From: an uncultured Collinsella sp.
GTDB taxonomy: Bacteria; Actinomycetota; Coriobacteriia; Coriobacteriales; Coriobacteriaceae
Assembly (NCBI GenBank): GCA_958439775.1
Contig: CAUBWQ010000010.1
Span: 1-12,386 of the forward strand
Reading direction: 5' to 3'
Length of the DNA: 12,386 bases
Shown here piece after piece: positions 6,239-12,383 of the stretch; position 1 is the first letter of the stretch, and the number at the start of each line of letters is the position of its first letter. The position numbers and the translations under genes are program-made. A model generated the notes under the pieces. It did no database searches. It was not told where the DNA came from and worked only from the letters and a program-made list of their open reading frames with translations.

Positions 6239-7639
6239 ATGGCACAGTATCAGCTGCCCAACGACTTCTTCTTTGGCGCTGCTATGTCCGGCCCGCAGAC
6301 TGAGGGTCAGTGGAACCAGGGCGGCAAGCTCGAGAACCTGTGGGACACCTGGTCCATCCAGGATCTGGGTTCGTTCTACAACTGCGTTGGCTCTTATGCC
6401 GGCAATGACTTTATGGCCAAGTACCAGGAAGACTTTCGCATTTTGAAGGACTTGGGCCTGAATACCTATCGCACTTCCATCCAGTGGAGCCGTCTGCTCG
6501 ATGCCGACGGCAACCTTAACGAGGAGGGCGCCGCGTGGTATCACGAGCTGTTCCGCGCCTCTCGCGAGGCTGGTCTGGAGCCGTTCGTCAACCTGTACCA
6601 CTTTGACATGCCCACCTACCTCTTTAACCGTGGCGGCTGGGAGAGCCGTGAGGTCGTCGAGGCTTACGCGCATTACGCCGACGTCGCCTTCCACGAGTTT
6701 GGCCAGGAGATTAAGTACTGGTTCACCTTTAACGAGCCCATCGTCGAGCCCGAACAGCGCTATCAGGAGGGCGTGTGGTTCCCGCAGCTCCACGACTTCA
6801 ACCGCGCCCGCACCGTGCAGTATCACATCTCGCTGGCGCACGCGCTGGCCGTGGCCAACTATCGTAAGGCCTATGACGAGGGCGCTATTCGCGCCGATGC
6901 CAAGATCGGCATGATCAACTGCTTTACTCCGGTCTACACCAAGGAGAACCCCAGCGAGGCAGACCTCGAGGCCGTGCGTATGACCAGCGGCATCAACAAT
7001 CGCTGGTGGCTCGACCTTATTACCAAGGGCGAGCTTCCTGCCGATGTGCTCGACAGCCTGGCCGAGGGCGGCGTTAAGCTCCCGTTCCGTGCCGGCGACC
7101 AAGAGATTCTCAAGCAGGGTGTTGTCGACTGGCTCGGCTGCAACTACTACCACCCCACGCGTGTTCAGGCACCGGCGAGCAAGGTCGACCAGTACGGCCT
7201 GCCGCATTTTGCCGACGAGTACGTATGGCCCGATGCCGTTATGAATGAGAGCCGCGGCTGGGAGATCTACCCGCAGGGCCTCTACGACTTTGGCATGGAC
7301 TGCGCTAAGAACTACCCCGATCTTGAGTGGTTCGTTTCCGAGAACGGCATCGGCATCATGGACGAATACAAGAACCGCGATGCCGAAGGAACCATCCAGG
7401 ATGACTACCGCGTCGACTTTGTGCGCCAGCACCTGGAGTGGGTTGCCAAGGCAATCTCCGAGGGCGCCAAATGCCGGGGCTATCACTACTGGGCCGTCAT
7501 CGATAACTGGTCTTGGGCCAATGCCTTTAAGAATCGCTATGGCTTTGTCGAGGTCGATCTCATGGACGGCTACAAGCGCCGCCTTAAGAAGTCGGCAGCC
7601 TGGCTCAAACAGGTCGCCACGACCCACGTGGTTGATTAG
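6239..7639 (+). CDS. GH1 family glycosidase, probable 6-phospho-beta-glucosidase or -galactosidase
   Basis: Cytosolic retaining glycosidase expected to hydrolyse a PTS-imported 6-phospho-beta-glycoside into a sugar 6-phosphate and a free sugar or aglycone. The 466 residues match GH1 length. Landmarks are LPNDFFFGAAMSGPQTEG (6-23), SIQWSRL (80-86), acid/base E166 in TFNEP, nucleophile E368 in SENGIG, and near the C terminus DNWSWANAFKNRYGF (422-436). S425 replaces the Glu that plain beta-glucosidases use to hold unphosphorylated sugar (NFEW there, NWSW here), which supports a phosphorylated substrate. LacG-type enzymes usually have SW-x5-K-x-Y; here the Lys (K431) is one residue early and N432 fills its place. 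The ATG at 6239 has GAGGA five bases upstream; the TTG at 6236 is rejected. It is the first gene of the operon, 120 bases before EIIC. Confidence 0.93.
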   Translation: MAQYQLPNDFFFGAAMSGPQTEGQWNQGGKLENLWDTWSIQDLGSFYNCVGSYAGNDFMAKYQEDFRILKDLGLNTYRTSIQWSRLLDADGNLNEEGAAWYHELFRASREAGLEPFVNLYHFDMPTYLFNRGGWESREVVEAYAHYADVAFHEFGQEIKYWFTFNEPIVEPEQRYQEGVWFPQLHDFNRARTVQYHISLAHALAVANYRKAYDEGAIRADAKIGMINCFTPVYTKENPSEADLEAVRMTSGINNRWWLDLITKGELPADVLDSLAEGGVKLPFRAGDQEILKQGVVDWLGCNYYHPTRVQAPASKVDQYGLPHFADEYVWPDAVMNESRGWEIYPQGLYDFGMDCAKNYPDLEWFVSENGIGIMDEYKNRDAEGTIQDDYRVDFVRQHLEWVAKAISEGAKCRGYHYWAVIDNWSWANAFKNRYGFVEVDLMDGYKRRLKKSAAWLKQVATTHVVD

Positions 7640-7759
7640 CGACCGGGCGAACGCCCAGACCGCGCGCCGCCGCGCGCAACACATGGCACATCTGGTGGCA
7701 GAGGGCGACAGACCACCGTGCGCATAGGAAAAGGCCGGATTTGAAAGTTAGGAGCAATC

Positions 7760-9025
7760 ATGGCCAGTGACAACGGAAAGAGCTTCCTCGACAAGTTTGC
7801 CGAGGTCTCTGCGAAGGTGGGAAATCAGGTTCACCTGCGTTCCCTGCGTGACGCCTTCGCGACCATCACGCCGCTCTATATCCTTGCGGGTATCGCGGTT
7901 CTTATTAATAACGTCGTGTTCCCTCTGTTCCCGCTCGATGCGGCGGGCCTTGCCAACCTTCAGACGTGGGGTTCGGCAATTACGCTGGGCACCCTCAACG
8001 TCTCTGCCATTATCTTGGCCGGATTGATTGGCTACAGCCTCGCCAAGAACAAGCGTTTCGATAACCCGCTCGCTTGCGTGGTCGTCGCCATCTCTGCCTT
8101 CGTCATCATGATGCCGCAGCAGATCACCGCCTCGCTTGCCGCCACGAGCCCGCTGCTCACCGACAAGATCACCTCCGCCGAGGTCACGGGCGCCCTTTCG
8201 ACTGCCAACACCGGCACTAACGGTCTGTTCTCGGCCATTATCATCGCTCTGCTCTCCGTCTCGCTCTTCATCAAGATTTCTGGCGTCGAGAAGCTCAAGG
8301 TTAAGCTGGGCGAGGGCGTGCCCCCCGCGGTCTCCAACTCCTTCAACGTCATGATCCCGATGCTGCTCAACCTCGCGATCTTCGCTCTTGCCGCGGCCCT
8401 GCTCGCCGTGTGCGCTGTTATCCTCATCTACACCCTTGCCAACCTGCTGTTCTGCGTCGGTATTCACCAGTCCACCATCTCTGGCGCTACCGTCGAGCCG
8501 ATCCTGACCATGCTCATCGTCGACAACATGGCTACCTTTGCCGCCGGTGGCACCATCCAGCCCGATCACTACATGAACATGCAGATCGTTAACAGCTTTG
8601 CCCTCATCGGCGGCTCGGGCTGCACCCTCATGCTTCTGCTCGACACGCTCCTGTTCTCCAAGAACAAGGCTTCCGAGACCGTTTCCAAGATGGCTATCCT
8701 GCCTGGTCTGTTCAACATCAACGAGCCGGTTATCTACGGTTACCCCATCGTGTACAACCTGCCGCTCATGATTCCGTTTGTCCTCCTCCCCGATCTGTTC
8801 ATCGGCATCACCTATGGCCTTACCTGCGCAGGCATCATCAGCCCCTGCATCGCCCAGGTGCCCTGGACCATGCCTCCCGTCATCAATGCCCTGCTCGCTA
8901 CGGGCTTTGACTGGCGCGCCGGCGTGTGGCAGGCTCTCGAGATTGTCATTGGCATGGCCGTCTACCTGCCCTTTATGAAGATTTCCGAGAAGGCAATCGC
9001 CAAGCAGGAGGCTCTCGCCGAGTAG
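7760..9025 (+). CDS. PTS EIIC component, lactose/cellobiose family
   Basis: Membrane permease of a phosphoenolpyruvate:sugar phosphotransferase system. It carries a beta-linked disaccharide or aryl-glycoside across the membrane while EIIB phosphorylates it. The 421 residues hold about ten hydrophobic helices. Family residues are visible: H236 in VGIHQST (family usually FGIHG), the GGSGCTLMLLL stretch, and E322 in PGLFNINEPVIYGYP, the substrate-binding Asn-Glu-Pro motif. The ATG at 7760 has AGGAG six bases upstream. It follows the GH1 gene by 120 bases, which hold only weak GC-rich inverted repeats, and precedes EIIB by 161 bases containing a strong hairpin. The IIB and IIA domains are separate downstream proteins, as usual in this family. 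The substrate is not readable: cellobiose, lactose, gentiobiose and aryl-glycoside transporters all share this fold. Confidence 0.93.
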   Translation: MASDNGKSFLDKFAEVSAKVGNQVHLRSLRDAFATITPLYILAGIAVLINNVVFPLFPLDAAGLANLQTWGSAITLGTLNVSAIILAGLIGYSLAKNKRFDNPLACVVVAISAFVIMMPQQITASLAATSPLLTDKITSAEVTGALSTANTGTNGLFSAIIIALLSVSLFIKISGVEKLKVKLGEGVPPAVSNSFNVMIPMLLNLAIFALAAALLAVCAVILIYTLANLLFCVGIHQSTISGATVEPILTMLIVDNMATFAAGGTIQPDHYMNMQIVNSFALIGGSGCTLMLLLDTLLFSKNKASETVSKMAILPGLFNINEPVIYGYPIVYNLPLMIPFVLLPDLFIGITYGLTCAGIISPCIAQVPWTMPPVINALLATGFDWRAGVWQALEIVIGMAVYLPFMKISEKAIAKQEALAE

Positions 9026-9054
9026 AACGCCTAACGTTCGTCCCTTTCACCTTT

Positions 9055-9085
9055 GCGGGCGCCGGTACGCGGTGCCGGTGCCCGC
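9055..9085 (+). other. Strong stem-loop between EIIC and EIIB
   Basis: GCGGGCGCCGGTA (9055-9067) pairs with TGCCGGTGCCCGC (9073-9085): 13 continuous pairs including two G-U wobbles, around a five-base loop. It lies 29 bases after the EIIC stop. Only a CU-rich stretch follows, so it is not a clear intrinsic terminator. It could protect the upstream mRNA end or lower read-through into EIIB. The remaining 100 bases before EIIB hold a weak promoter-like pair (TTGTGT 9097, CACAAT 9122) and the EIIB ribosome site. Confidence 0.55.
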
Positions 9086-9186
9086 GGCTCTCTCCCTTGT
9101 GTAAAGATGCAGGGGGGTGGGCACAATAGCCGCAAGGAATAAAACCAGTTGTCGTCTGCGCGCCGCGCAGTTATAAGGAGGAAACC

Positions 9187-9489
9187 ATGAAGAAGATCAT
9201 GCTCTGCTGCAATGCCGGTATGTCCACGAGCCTGCTGGTCCAGAAGATGCAGGCCGAGGTTGCAAACCGTGGTCTGGATATCGAGGTCGAGGCTCGTCCC
9301 ATGAACGAGGCCCACGATCACCTGGACGAGTGCGACATGTTGCTGCTTGGCCCGCAGATCGGCTACACCAAGGGCGACTTTGAGAAGGAGGCCGCCGGTC
9401 GTTTTCCGGGCGAGGTCAGCAACATGGGCGACTACGGCCGCATGAACGCTGCCCGCATCATCGACCACTGCGTCAGCGTGATGGGCTAG
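9187..9489 (+). CDS. PTS EIIB component, lactose/cellobiose family
   Basis: Small cytosolic phosphocarrier that takes phosphate from EIIA on a cysteine and passes it to the sugar bound in EIIC. The 100-residue length is normal. The phosphocysteine loop is MLCCNAGMSTSLLV; the family pattern C-x-x-G-M-S-T-S makes C8 the phosphorylated residue, with an extra Cys at C7. Further on, DMLLLGPQIGYTKGDF is the conserved strand-loop before the second half. The ATG at 9187 is preceded by a very strong AAGGAGG six bases upstream, stronger than those of its neighbours. Together with the intergenic hairpin this suggests IIB is made in more copies than the membrane component. EIIA follows nine bases after the stop. 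Confidence 0.94.
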   Translation: MKKIMLCCNAGMSTSLLVQKMQAEVANRGLDIEVEARPMNEAHDHLDECDMLLLGPQIGYTKGDFEKEAAGRFPGEVSNMGDYGRMNAARIIDHCVSVMG

Positions 9490-9498
9490 GTGCTCTGT

Positions 9499-9831
9499 AT
9501 GGAGGATATGAACGAACTGCAGATGACCTGCTTCGAGATCATCAGCTACGTCGGTACCGCCAAGAGCATGTACATCAATGCCGTGCAAAAGGCCAAGGAG
9601 GGCGATTTTGACGCCGCCGAGGAGCTTATCAAGCAGGGCGACGAGGCCTATAACGGTGGCCACGATGTTCACATGGGGCTTCTGAAGAAAGAGGCCAACG
9701 GCGAGCGTAACGGCGAGGCCCCGTTGATTCTGCTGCATGCCGAGGACCAGATGGCCGGTACCGAGACCATGCGCGTCATGGCGACGGAGCTCATCGAGAT
9801 CCACAAGCAGCTGCAGGCACTTAAGGCCTAG
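9499..9831 (+). CDS. PTS EIIA component, lactose/cellobiose family
   Basis: Cytosolic three-helix phosphocarrier, trimeric in this family, that accepts phosphate from HPr on a histidine and passes it to EIIB. Family features are CFEIISYVGTAKSMY near the N terminus, AKEGDFDAAEELIKQGDEAY, and LLHAEDQMAG, giving active His H80 and the conserved D83. At 110 residues the length is normal. Start choice: the ATG at 9499 has AGGTG six bases upstream. The ATG at 9508 has GGAGG only two bases before it, and the GTG at 9490 abuts the EIIB stop without a ribosome site. It is the last gene of the PTS block; the terminator at 9890-9927 follows. The intervening bases contain two 5-bp hairpins (9833-9846 and 9851-9864). 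Confidence 0.94.
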   Translation: MEDMNELQMTCFEIISYVGTAKSMYINAVQKAKEGDFDAAEELIKQGDEAYNGGHDVHMGLLKKEANGERNGEAPLILLHAEDQMAGTETMRVMATELIEIHKQLQALKA

Positions 9832-9889
9832 TCGGCGTTATCGCCGCGAAGGACCGTGCGGTCCAACAGACAACATAGTCCCTTTGACG

Positions 9890-9927
9890 GGCGCCGGGAG
9901 TCTCCGCCTCCCGGCGCCTCTATTTTT
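9890..9927 (+). terminator. Rho-independent terminator after EIIA
   Basis: GGCGCCGGGAG (9890-9900) pairs perfectly with CTCCCGGCGCC (9908-9918) around a seven-base loop, followed by TCTATTTTT. This is the clearest intrinsic terminator in the window and ends the GH1-PTS operon ahead of the ROK kinase. Confidence 0.92.
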
Positions 9928-9977
9928 GGGGATGGTCTTGTGCGGCCTGTTGAGCGGCCATTTGCGTTTCCCAGGAT

Positions 9978-10018
9978 AAAACCTGCCAAAACAAACCTGT
10001 CCCTTTTTGGTAGGTTTT
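9978..10018. repeat. REP-like stem-loop, unit 2
   Basis: AAAACCTGCCAAAA (9978-9991) pairs with TTTTGGTAGGTTTT (10005-10018): 14 pairs with one G-U wobble. The loop CAAACCTGTCCCT carries the same core as unit 1 (AACCTG[A/T]CCC). It lies between the operon terminator and the kinase, overlapping the zone where the kinase -35 should be, so it could also influence that promoter. The U-rich right arm makes it terminator-like on the plus strand. Confidence 0.65.
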
Positions 10019-10032
10019 TGCCTTGGGAGCGG

Positions 10033-10038
10033 TACCAT
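10033..10038 (+). promoter_or_regulatory. Possible -10 box of the ROK kinase gene
   Basis: TACCAT lies 34 bases before the kinase ATG, and the longer string TACCATA recurs 38 bases before the pyrophosphatase ATG (11149). No convincing -35 is visible; TAGGTT at 10011 is the best. The repeat at matched distances is the main support. Confidence 0.3.
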
Positions 10039-10072
10039 ACAGGCAATGTTTAAACGAGAAAGGCGGGCTCCC

Positions 10073-11026
10073 ATGGAACCTAAGCAGTACTACATCGGCA
10101 TTGACGTCGGCGGCACTTCGGTTAAGGAGGGTCTGTTCGACGAGGACGGCAACCTGCTGGCCAAGGCCAGCGTGCCTACGCCTCCCATCGTTGACGCTGC
10201 GGGCTTTGCCGCGGTGACCGAGGCTATCGACCAGGTGGTCGCCAAGGCCCAGATTCCGCGCGCCTTTGTGGCTGGCATTGGCCTGGCCGTTCCGTGCCCC
10301 ATCCCGGCGTCGGGCGATGCCAAGGTCAAGGCCAACATTGCCATTAACCTGCCCGAGCTGAGGATCGCCATTCAGCAGCACTGCCCCGACGCGGTCGTTA
10401 AGTACGAGAACGATGCCAACGCCGCCGCCATGGGCGAGGCCTGGCTCGGCTCTGCCAAGGGCGTGCAGAACGTGGTGATGGTCACCATCGGTACCGGCGT
10501 GGGTGGCGGCGTTATCGTTAATGGCGACGTGGTATCGGGCGTTGTGGGTGCTGGCGGCGAGATTGGCCACATGTGCCTGAACCCAGCTGAGGAGCGCACC
10601 TGCGGCTGCGGCGGCCATGGCCACCTGGAGCAGTATTCCAGCGCCACCGGCGTGGTGAGCAACTACCTTGCCGAGTGCAAGAAGGCGGGCGTCGAGCCCA
10701 TCGAGCTCACCGGCCCCTCCGATTCCAAGGACGTGTTCCAGGCCTGCCGCGAGGGAGACAAGCTCGCGCTGGCCGCGGCCGATACCATGGCCGATTATCT
10801 CGGTCGTGCCCTGGCGCTTATTGCCAACGTGGTCGACCCCGAGATGTTCCTGATCGGCGGCGGTGCGTCTGCCTCGGCCGATGTCTACCTCGACAAGGTT
10901 CGCGAGCACTTCCAGCGCTACGCGCTTTCCGCCTCGCGCGAGACGCCCATTAAGGTCGCTTCGCTCGGCAACGACGCCGGCATCATCGGTGCCGCATACG
11001 TAGCCCTGCGCGCCGCCGGTAAATAG
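10073..11026 (+). CDS. ROK-family sugar kinase, probable glucokinase
   Basis: Cytosolic ATP-dependent kinase expected to phosphorylate free glucose or a related hexose. The 317 residues match ROK glucokinases. Visible motifs are the N-terminal phosphate-binding YIGIDVGGTSVKEG (D11), AGIGLAVPCP, catalytic D114 in ENDANAAAMGEAWLG, IGTGVGGGVI, and the ROK zinc region GGEIGHMCLNPAEERTCGCG then GHGHLEQ. The usual C-x-C-G-x-x-G-C-x-E has His (H184) in place of its last Cys, with H166, C177 and C179 kept. I took the ATG at 10073, preceded by AAAGGCGGG; the in-frame ATG at 10046 would leave almost no leader after the likely -10 box. It is separated from the PTS operon by a strong terminator, so it is probably its own unit, but it would suit the free hexose released by the GH1 enzyme. 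No DNA-binding domain is present, so it is a kinase and not a NagC/XylR-type repressor. Confidence 0.9.
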   Translation: MEPKQYYIGIDVGGTSVKEGLFDEDGNLLAKASVPTPPIVDAAGFAAVTEAIDQVVAKAQIPRAFVAGIGLAVPCPIPASGDAKVKANIAINLPELRIAIQQHCPDAVVKYENDANAAAMGEAWLGSAKGVQNVVMVTIGTGVGGGVIVNGDVVSGVVGAGGEIGHMCLNPAEERTCGCGGHGHLEQYSSATGVVSNYLAECKKAGVEPIELTGPSDSKDVFQACREGDKLALAAADTMADYLGRALALIANVVDPEMFLIGGGASASADVYLDKVREHFQRYALSASRETPIKVASLGNDAGIIGAAYVALRAAGK

Positions 11027-11070
11027 CTGGTGCAAGGGGGTCAGGTTACTTTGCACCAACATGGTGCAAA
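11027..11070. repeat. REP-like stem-loop, unit 3, with overlapping second hairpin
   Basis: TGGTGCAA (11028-11035) pairs with TTGCACCA (11051-11058); the loop contains GGGGGTCAGGTTACT, the complement of the AACCTGACCCC core of unit 1. A second perfect hairpin, TTTGCACCA (11050-11058) with TGGTGCAAA (11062-11070), shares the middle arm, so the two cannot form together. After it AAGGGACAG partly repeats the core. The element starts directly after the kinase stop. Confidence 0.65.
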
Positions 11071-11148
11071 AGGGACAGCCTTGGCCCCCATACCTGCCAC
11101 AAAATATGCCGTGGCCCTTCCGTCTGCGAAGGCTCGGCATCGGCGTGC

Positions 11149-11154
11149 TACCAT
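11149..11154 (+). promoter_or_regulatory. Possible -10 box of ppaC
   Basis: TACCAT within GCTACCATAG, 38 bases before the pyrophosphatase ATG. The same TACCATA string precedes the ROK gene at a similar distance. No clear -35 is seen. Confidence 0.3.
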
Positions 11155-11192
11155 AGCTACGTCCAAGTACACATATCAAGTGGAGGATATCC

Positions 11193-12116
11193 ATGGCAAA
11201 CGTTCTTGTCTTTGGTCACCAGAACCCCGATAACGACGCCATCATGAGCGCCGTCGTCCTGTCCCAGCTGCTCAACCAGGTTGAGTATGCCGGCAACACC
11301 TACGAGGCCTGCGCCCTTGGTCAGCTTCCGGCAGAGTCCGCCAAGCTGCTCGCCGACGCCGGCATCGCCGAGCCCCGCGTGATCGAGTCCGTCGAGGCCG
11401 GTCAGCTCGTCGTCCTCACCGACCACAACGAGTCCGCCCAGTCCGTCGCCGGCCTTAAGGACGCCACGGTCTTTGGCGTCGTCGATCACCACCGCATCGG
11501 CGACTTCGAGACCGCCGGCCCGCTGCACTACATCTGCCTGCCCTGGGGTTCCAGCTGCACCATCGTCACCAAGCTCGCCGGCGTGCTCGGCGTTGAGCTT
11601 TCCGATGTCCAGGCTAAGCTGCTGCTCTCGGCCATGATGACCGACACGCTCATGCTCAAGAGCCCCACCACCACCGATGTCGACCGCGCCGTCGCCGCCA
11701 AGCTCGGCGAGCAGGTGGGCGTCGACCCGGTCAAGTTTGGCATGGAGGTCTTCCTCACCCGTCCGTCCGGCTCCTTCACCGCAGCCGAGATGGTCGGCAA
11801 CGACATCAAAATGTTCGAGCCCGCCGGCAAGAAGCTGCTCATCGGCCAGTACGAGACAGTCGACAAGAGCCGCGCACTCGGCATGATCGACGAGATTCGC
11901 GAGGCCATGCGCGCCTACGCCGCCGAGAAGGGTGCTGACGGCATTGTCCTGTGCATCACCGACATCATGGAGGAGGGCTCGCAGGTCCTGCTCGAGGGCG
12001 AGACCGAGGCCGCTCAGAAGGGTCTGGGCATTGCCGACGAGCACGACGGCGTCTGGATGCCGGGCGTCCTCTCCCGTAAGAAGCAGGTCGCTGCCCCCAT
12101 CATGGCCGCCTGCTAG
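11193..12116 (+). CDS. ppaC: Manganese-dependent inorganic pyrophosphatase (family II)
   Basis: Cytosolic DHH-superfamily enzyme hydrolysing pyrophosphate to two phosphates, which pulls DNA, RNA and other biosynthetic reactions forward. The 307-residue length is that of the plain family II form without CBS or DRTGG regulatory domains. Metal-site motifs are GHQNPDNDA (H9, D13, D15), LTDHNE (D77), VVDHH (D98-H100) and MMTDT (D151). The DHHA2 domain ends with the phosphate-binding SRKKQV (294-299). Small departures: PDND-A replaces the more usual PDTD-S/T, and the protein ends with a Cys. The ATG at 11193 has GGAGG seven bases upstream. It has its own likely -10 box and a strong terminator, so it appears monocistronic and unrelated to the sugar genes. 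Confidence 0.96.
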   Translation: MANVLVFGHQNPDNDAIMSAVVLSQLLNQVEYAGNTYEACALGQLPAESAKLLADAGIAEPRVIESVEAGQLVVLTDHNESAQSVAGLKDATVFGVVDHHRIGDFETAGPLHYICLPWGSSCTIVTKLAGVLGVELSDVQAKLLLSAMMTDTLMLKSPTTTDVDRAVAAKLGEQVGVDPVKFGMEVFLTRPSGSFTAAEMVGNDIKMFEPAGKKLLIGQYETVDKSRALGMIDEIREAMRAYAAEKGADGIVLCITDIMEEGSQVLLEGETEAAQKGLGIADEHDGVWMPGVLSRKKQVAAPIMAAC

Positions 12117-12136
12117 GTTTAGTTGACCAAACGCCA

Positions 12137-12175
12137 CGACCGGATCGCGGACGCCCCGCGCTCCGGTCGTTTTTT
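12137..12175 (+). terminator. Rho-independent terminator after ppaC
   Basis: CGACCGGA (12137-12144) pairs with TCCGGTCG (12162-12169), and CGCGG/CCGCG pair inside. Six Ts follow (12170-12175). It begins 20 bases after the stop. Confidence 0.92.
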
Positions 12176-12314
12176 GTGCACGGCGCCGCGTCGTCTCTTG
12201 GACAGGCGTACCCGCGCCGTTAAGCAAATAATGTTCAACCTGTGGTTCCGCTTTTCGGCCACGCCTGCGTGCTTGTCGTGCAGGGTAGGCTAGATGCAAG
12301 CGTAATACGTTAGA

Positions 12315-12350
12315 GCGCGGCGCCGCCACTTGGGCGGGCCGTGCTTTTTT
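12315..12350 (+). terminator. Terminator hairpin just upstream of the last start codon
   Basis: Arm 12315-12327 pairs with 12333-12344 over 12 positions with one bulged G (12322) and one G-U wobble, around ACTTG, followed by six Ts (12345-12350). Since ppaC already has its own terminator, this one is well placed to be an attenuator in the leader of the next gene, or a second ppaC terminator. Between the two terminators (12176-12314) I see no gene and no convincing promoter. Confidence 0.75.
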
Positions 12351-12353
12351 AAG

Positions 12354-12383
12354 ACGGGAGCTTTCCCGTGAAAGGAGCCGCCC
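12354..12383 (+). promoter_or_regulatory. Hairpin and ribosome binding site of the next gene
   Basis: ACGGGA (12354-12359) and TCCCGT (12364-12369) form a six-bp hairpin, followed at once by AAAGGAG (12371-12377) six bases before the ATG at 12384. The spacing is ideal for translation initiation. The hairpin ends one base before the ribosome site. Confidence 0.6.

Noticed and set aside
6065..7684. Minus-strand open frame of 539 codons opposite the GH1 gene
   Set aside because: It covers the GH1 gene exactly in antisense, matches no family I recognise, and its composition mirrors GH1 codon bias.
7640..7759. GC-rich inverted repeats between GH1 and EIIC as a terminator
   Set aside because: The stems are only four or five pairs, with no T tract, and the genes around them form a clear operon.
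11050..11070. Repeats around the ROK-ppaC gap as a CRISPR array
   Set aside because: There are only one and a half palindromic units, no regular spacers and no cas genes.
9920..11194. Minus-strand open frame opposite the ROK kinase
   Set aside because: It is antisense to a well-supported kinase and spans terminator and repeat sequence; composition is shadow-like.
12231..12293. Short frame starting ATGTTCAACCTGTGG as a leader peptide before the 12315 terminator
   Set aside because: It has no ribosome site, and its 20 codons show no run of a regulatory amino acid.
11157..12329. Minus-strand open frame opposite ppaC
   Set aside because: It is antisense to a complete pyrophosphatase with all metal motifs, and runs through the ppaC terminator.
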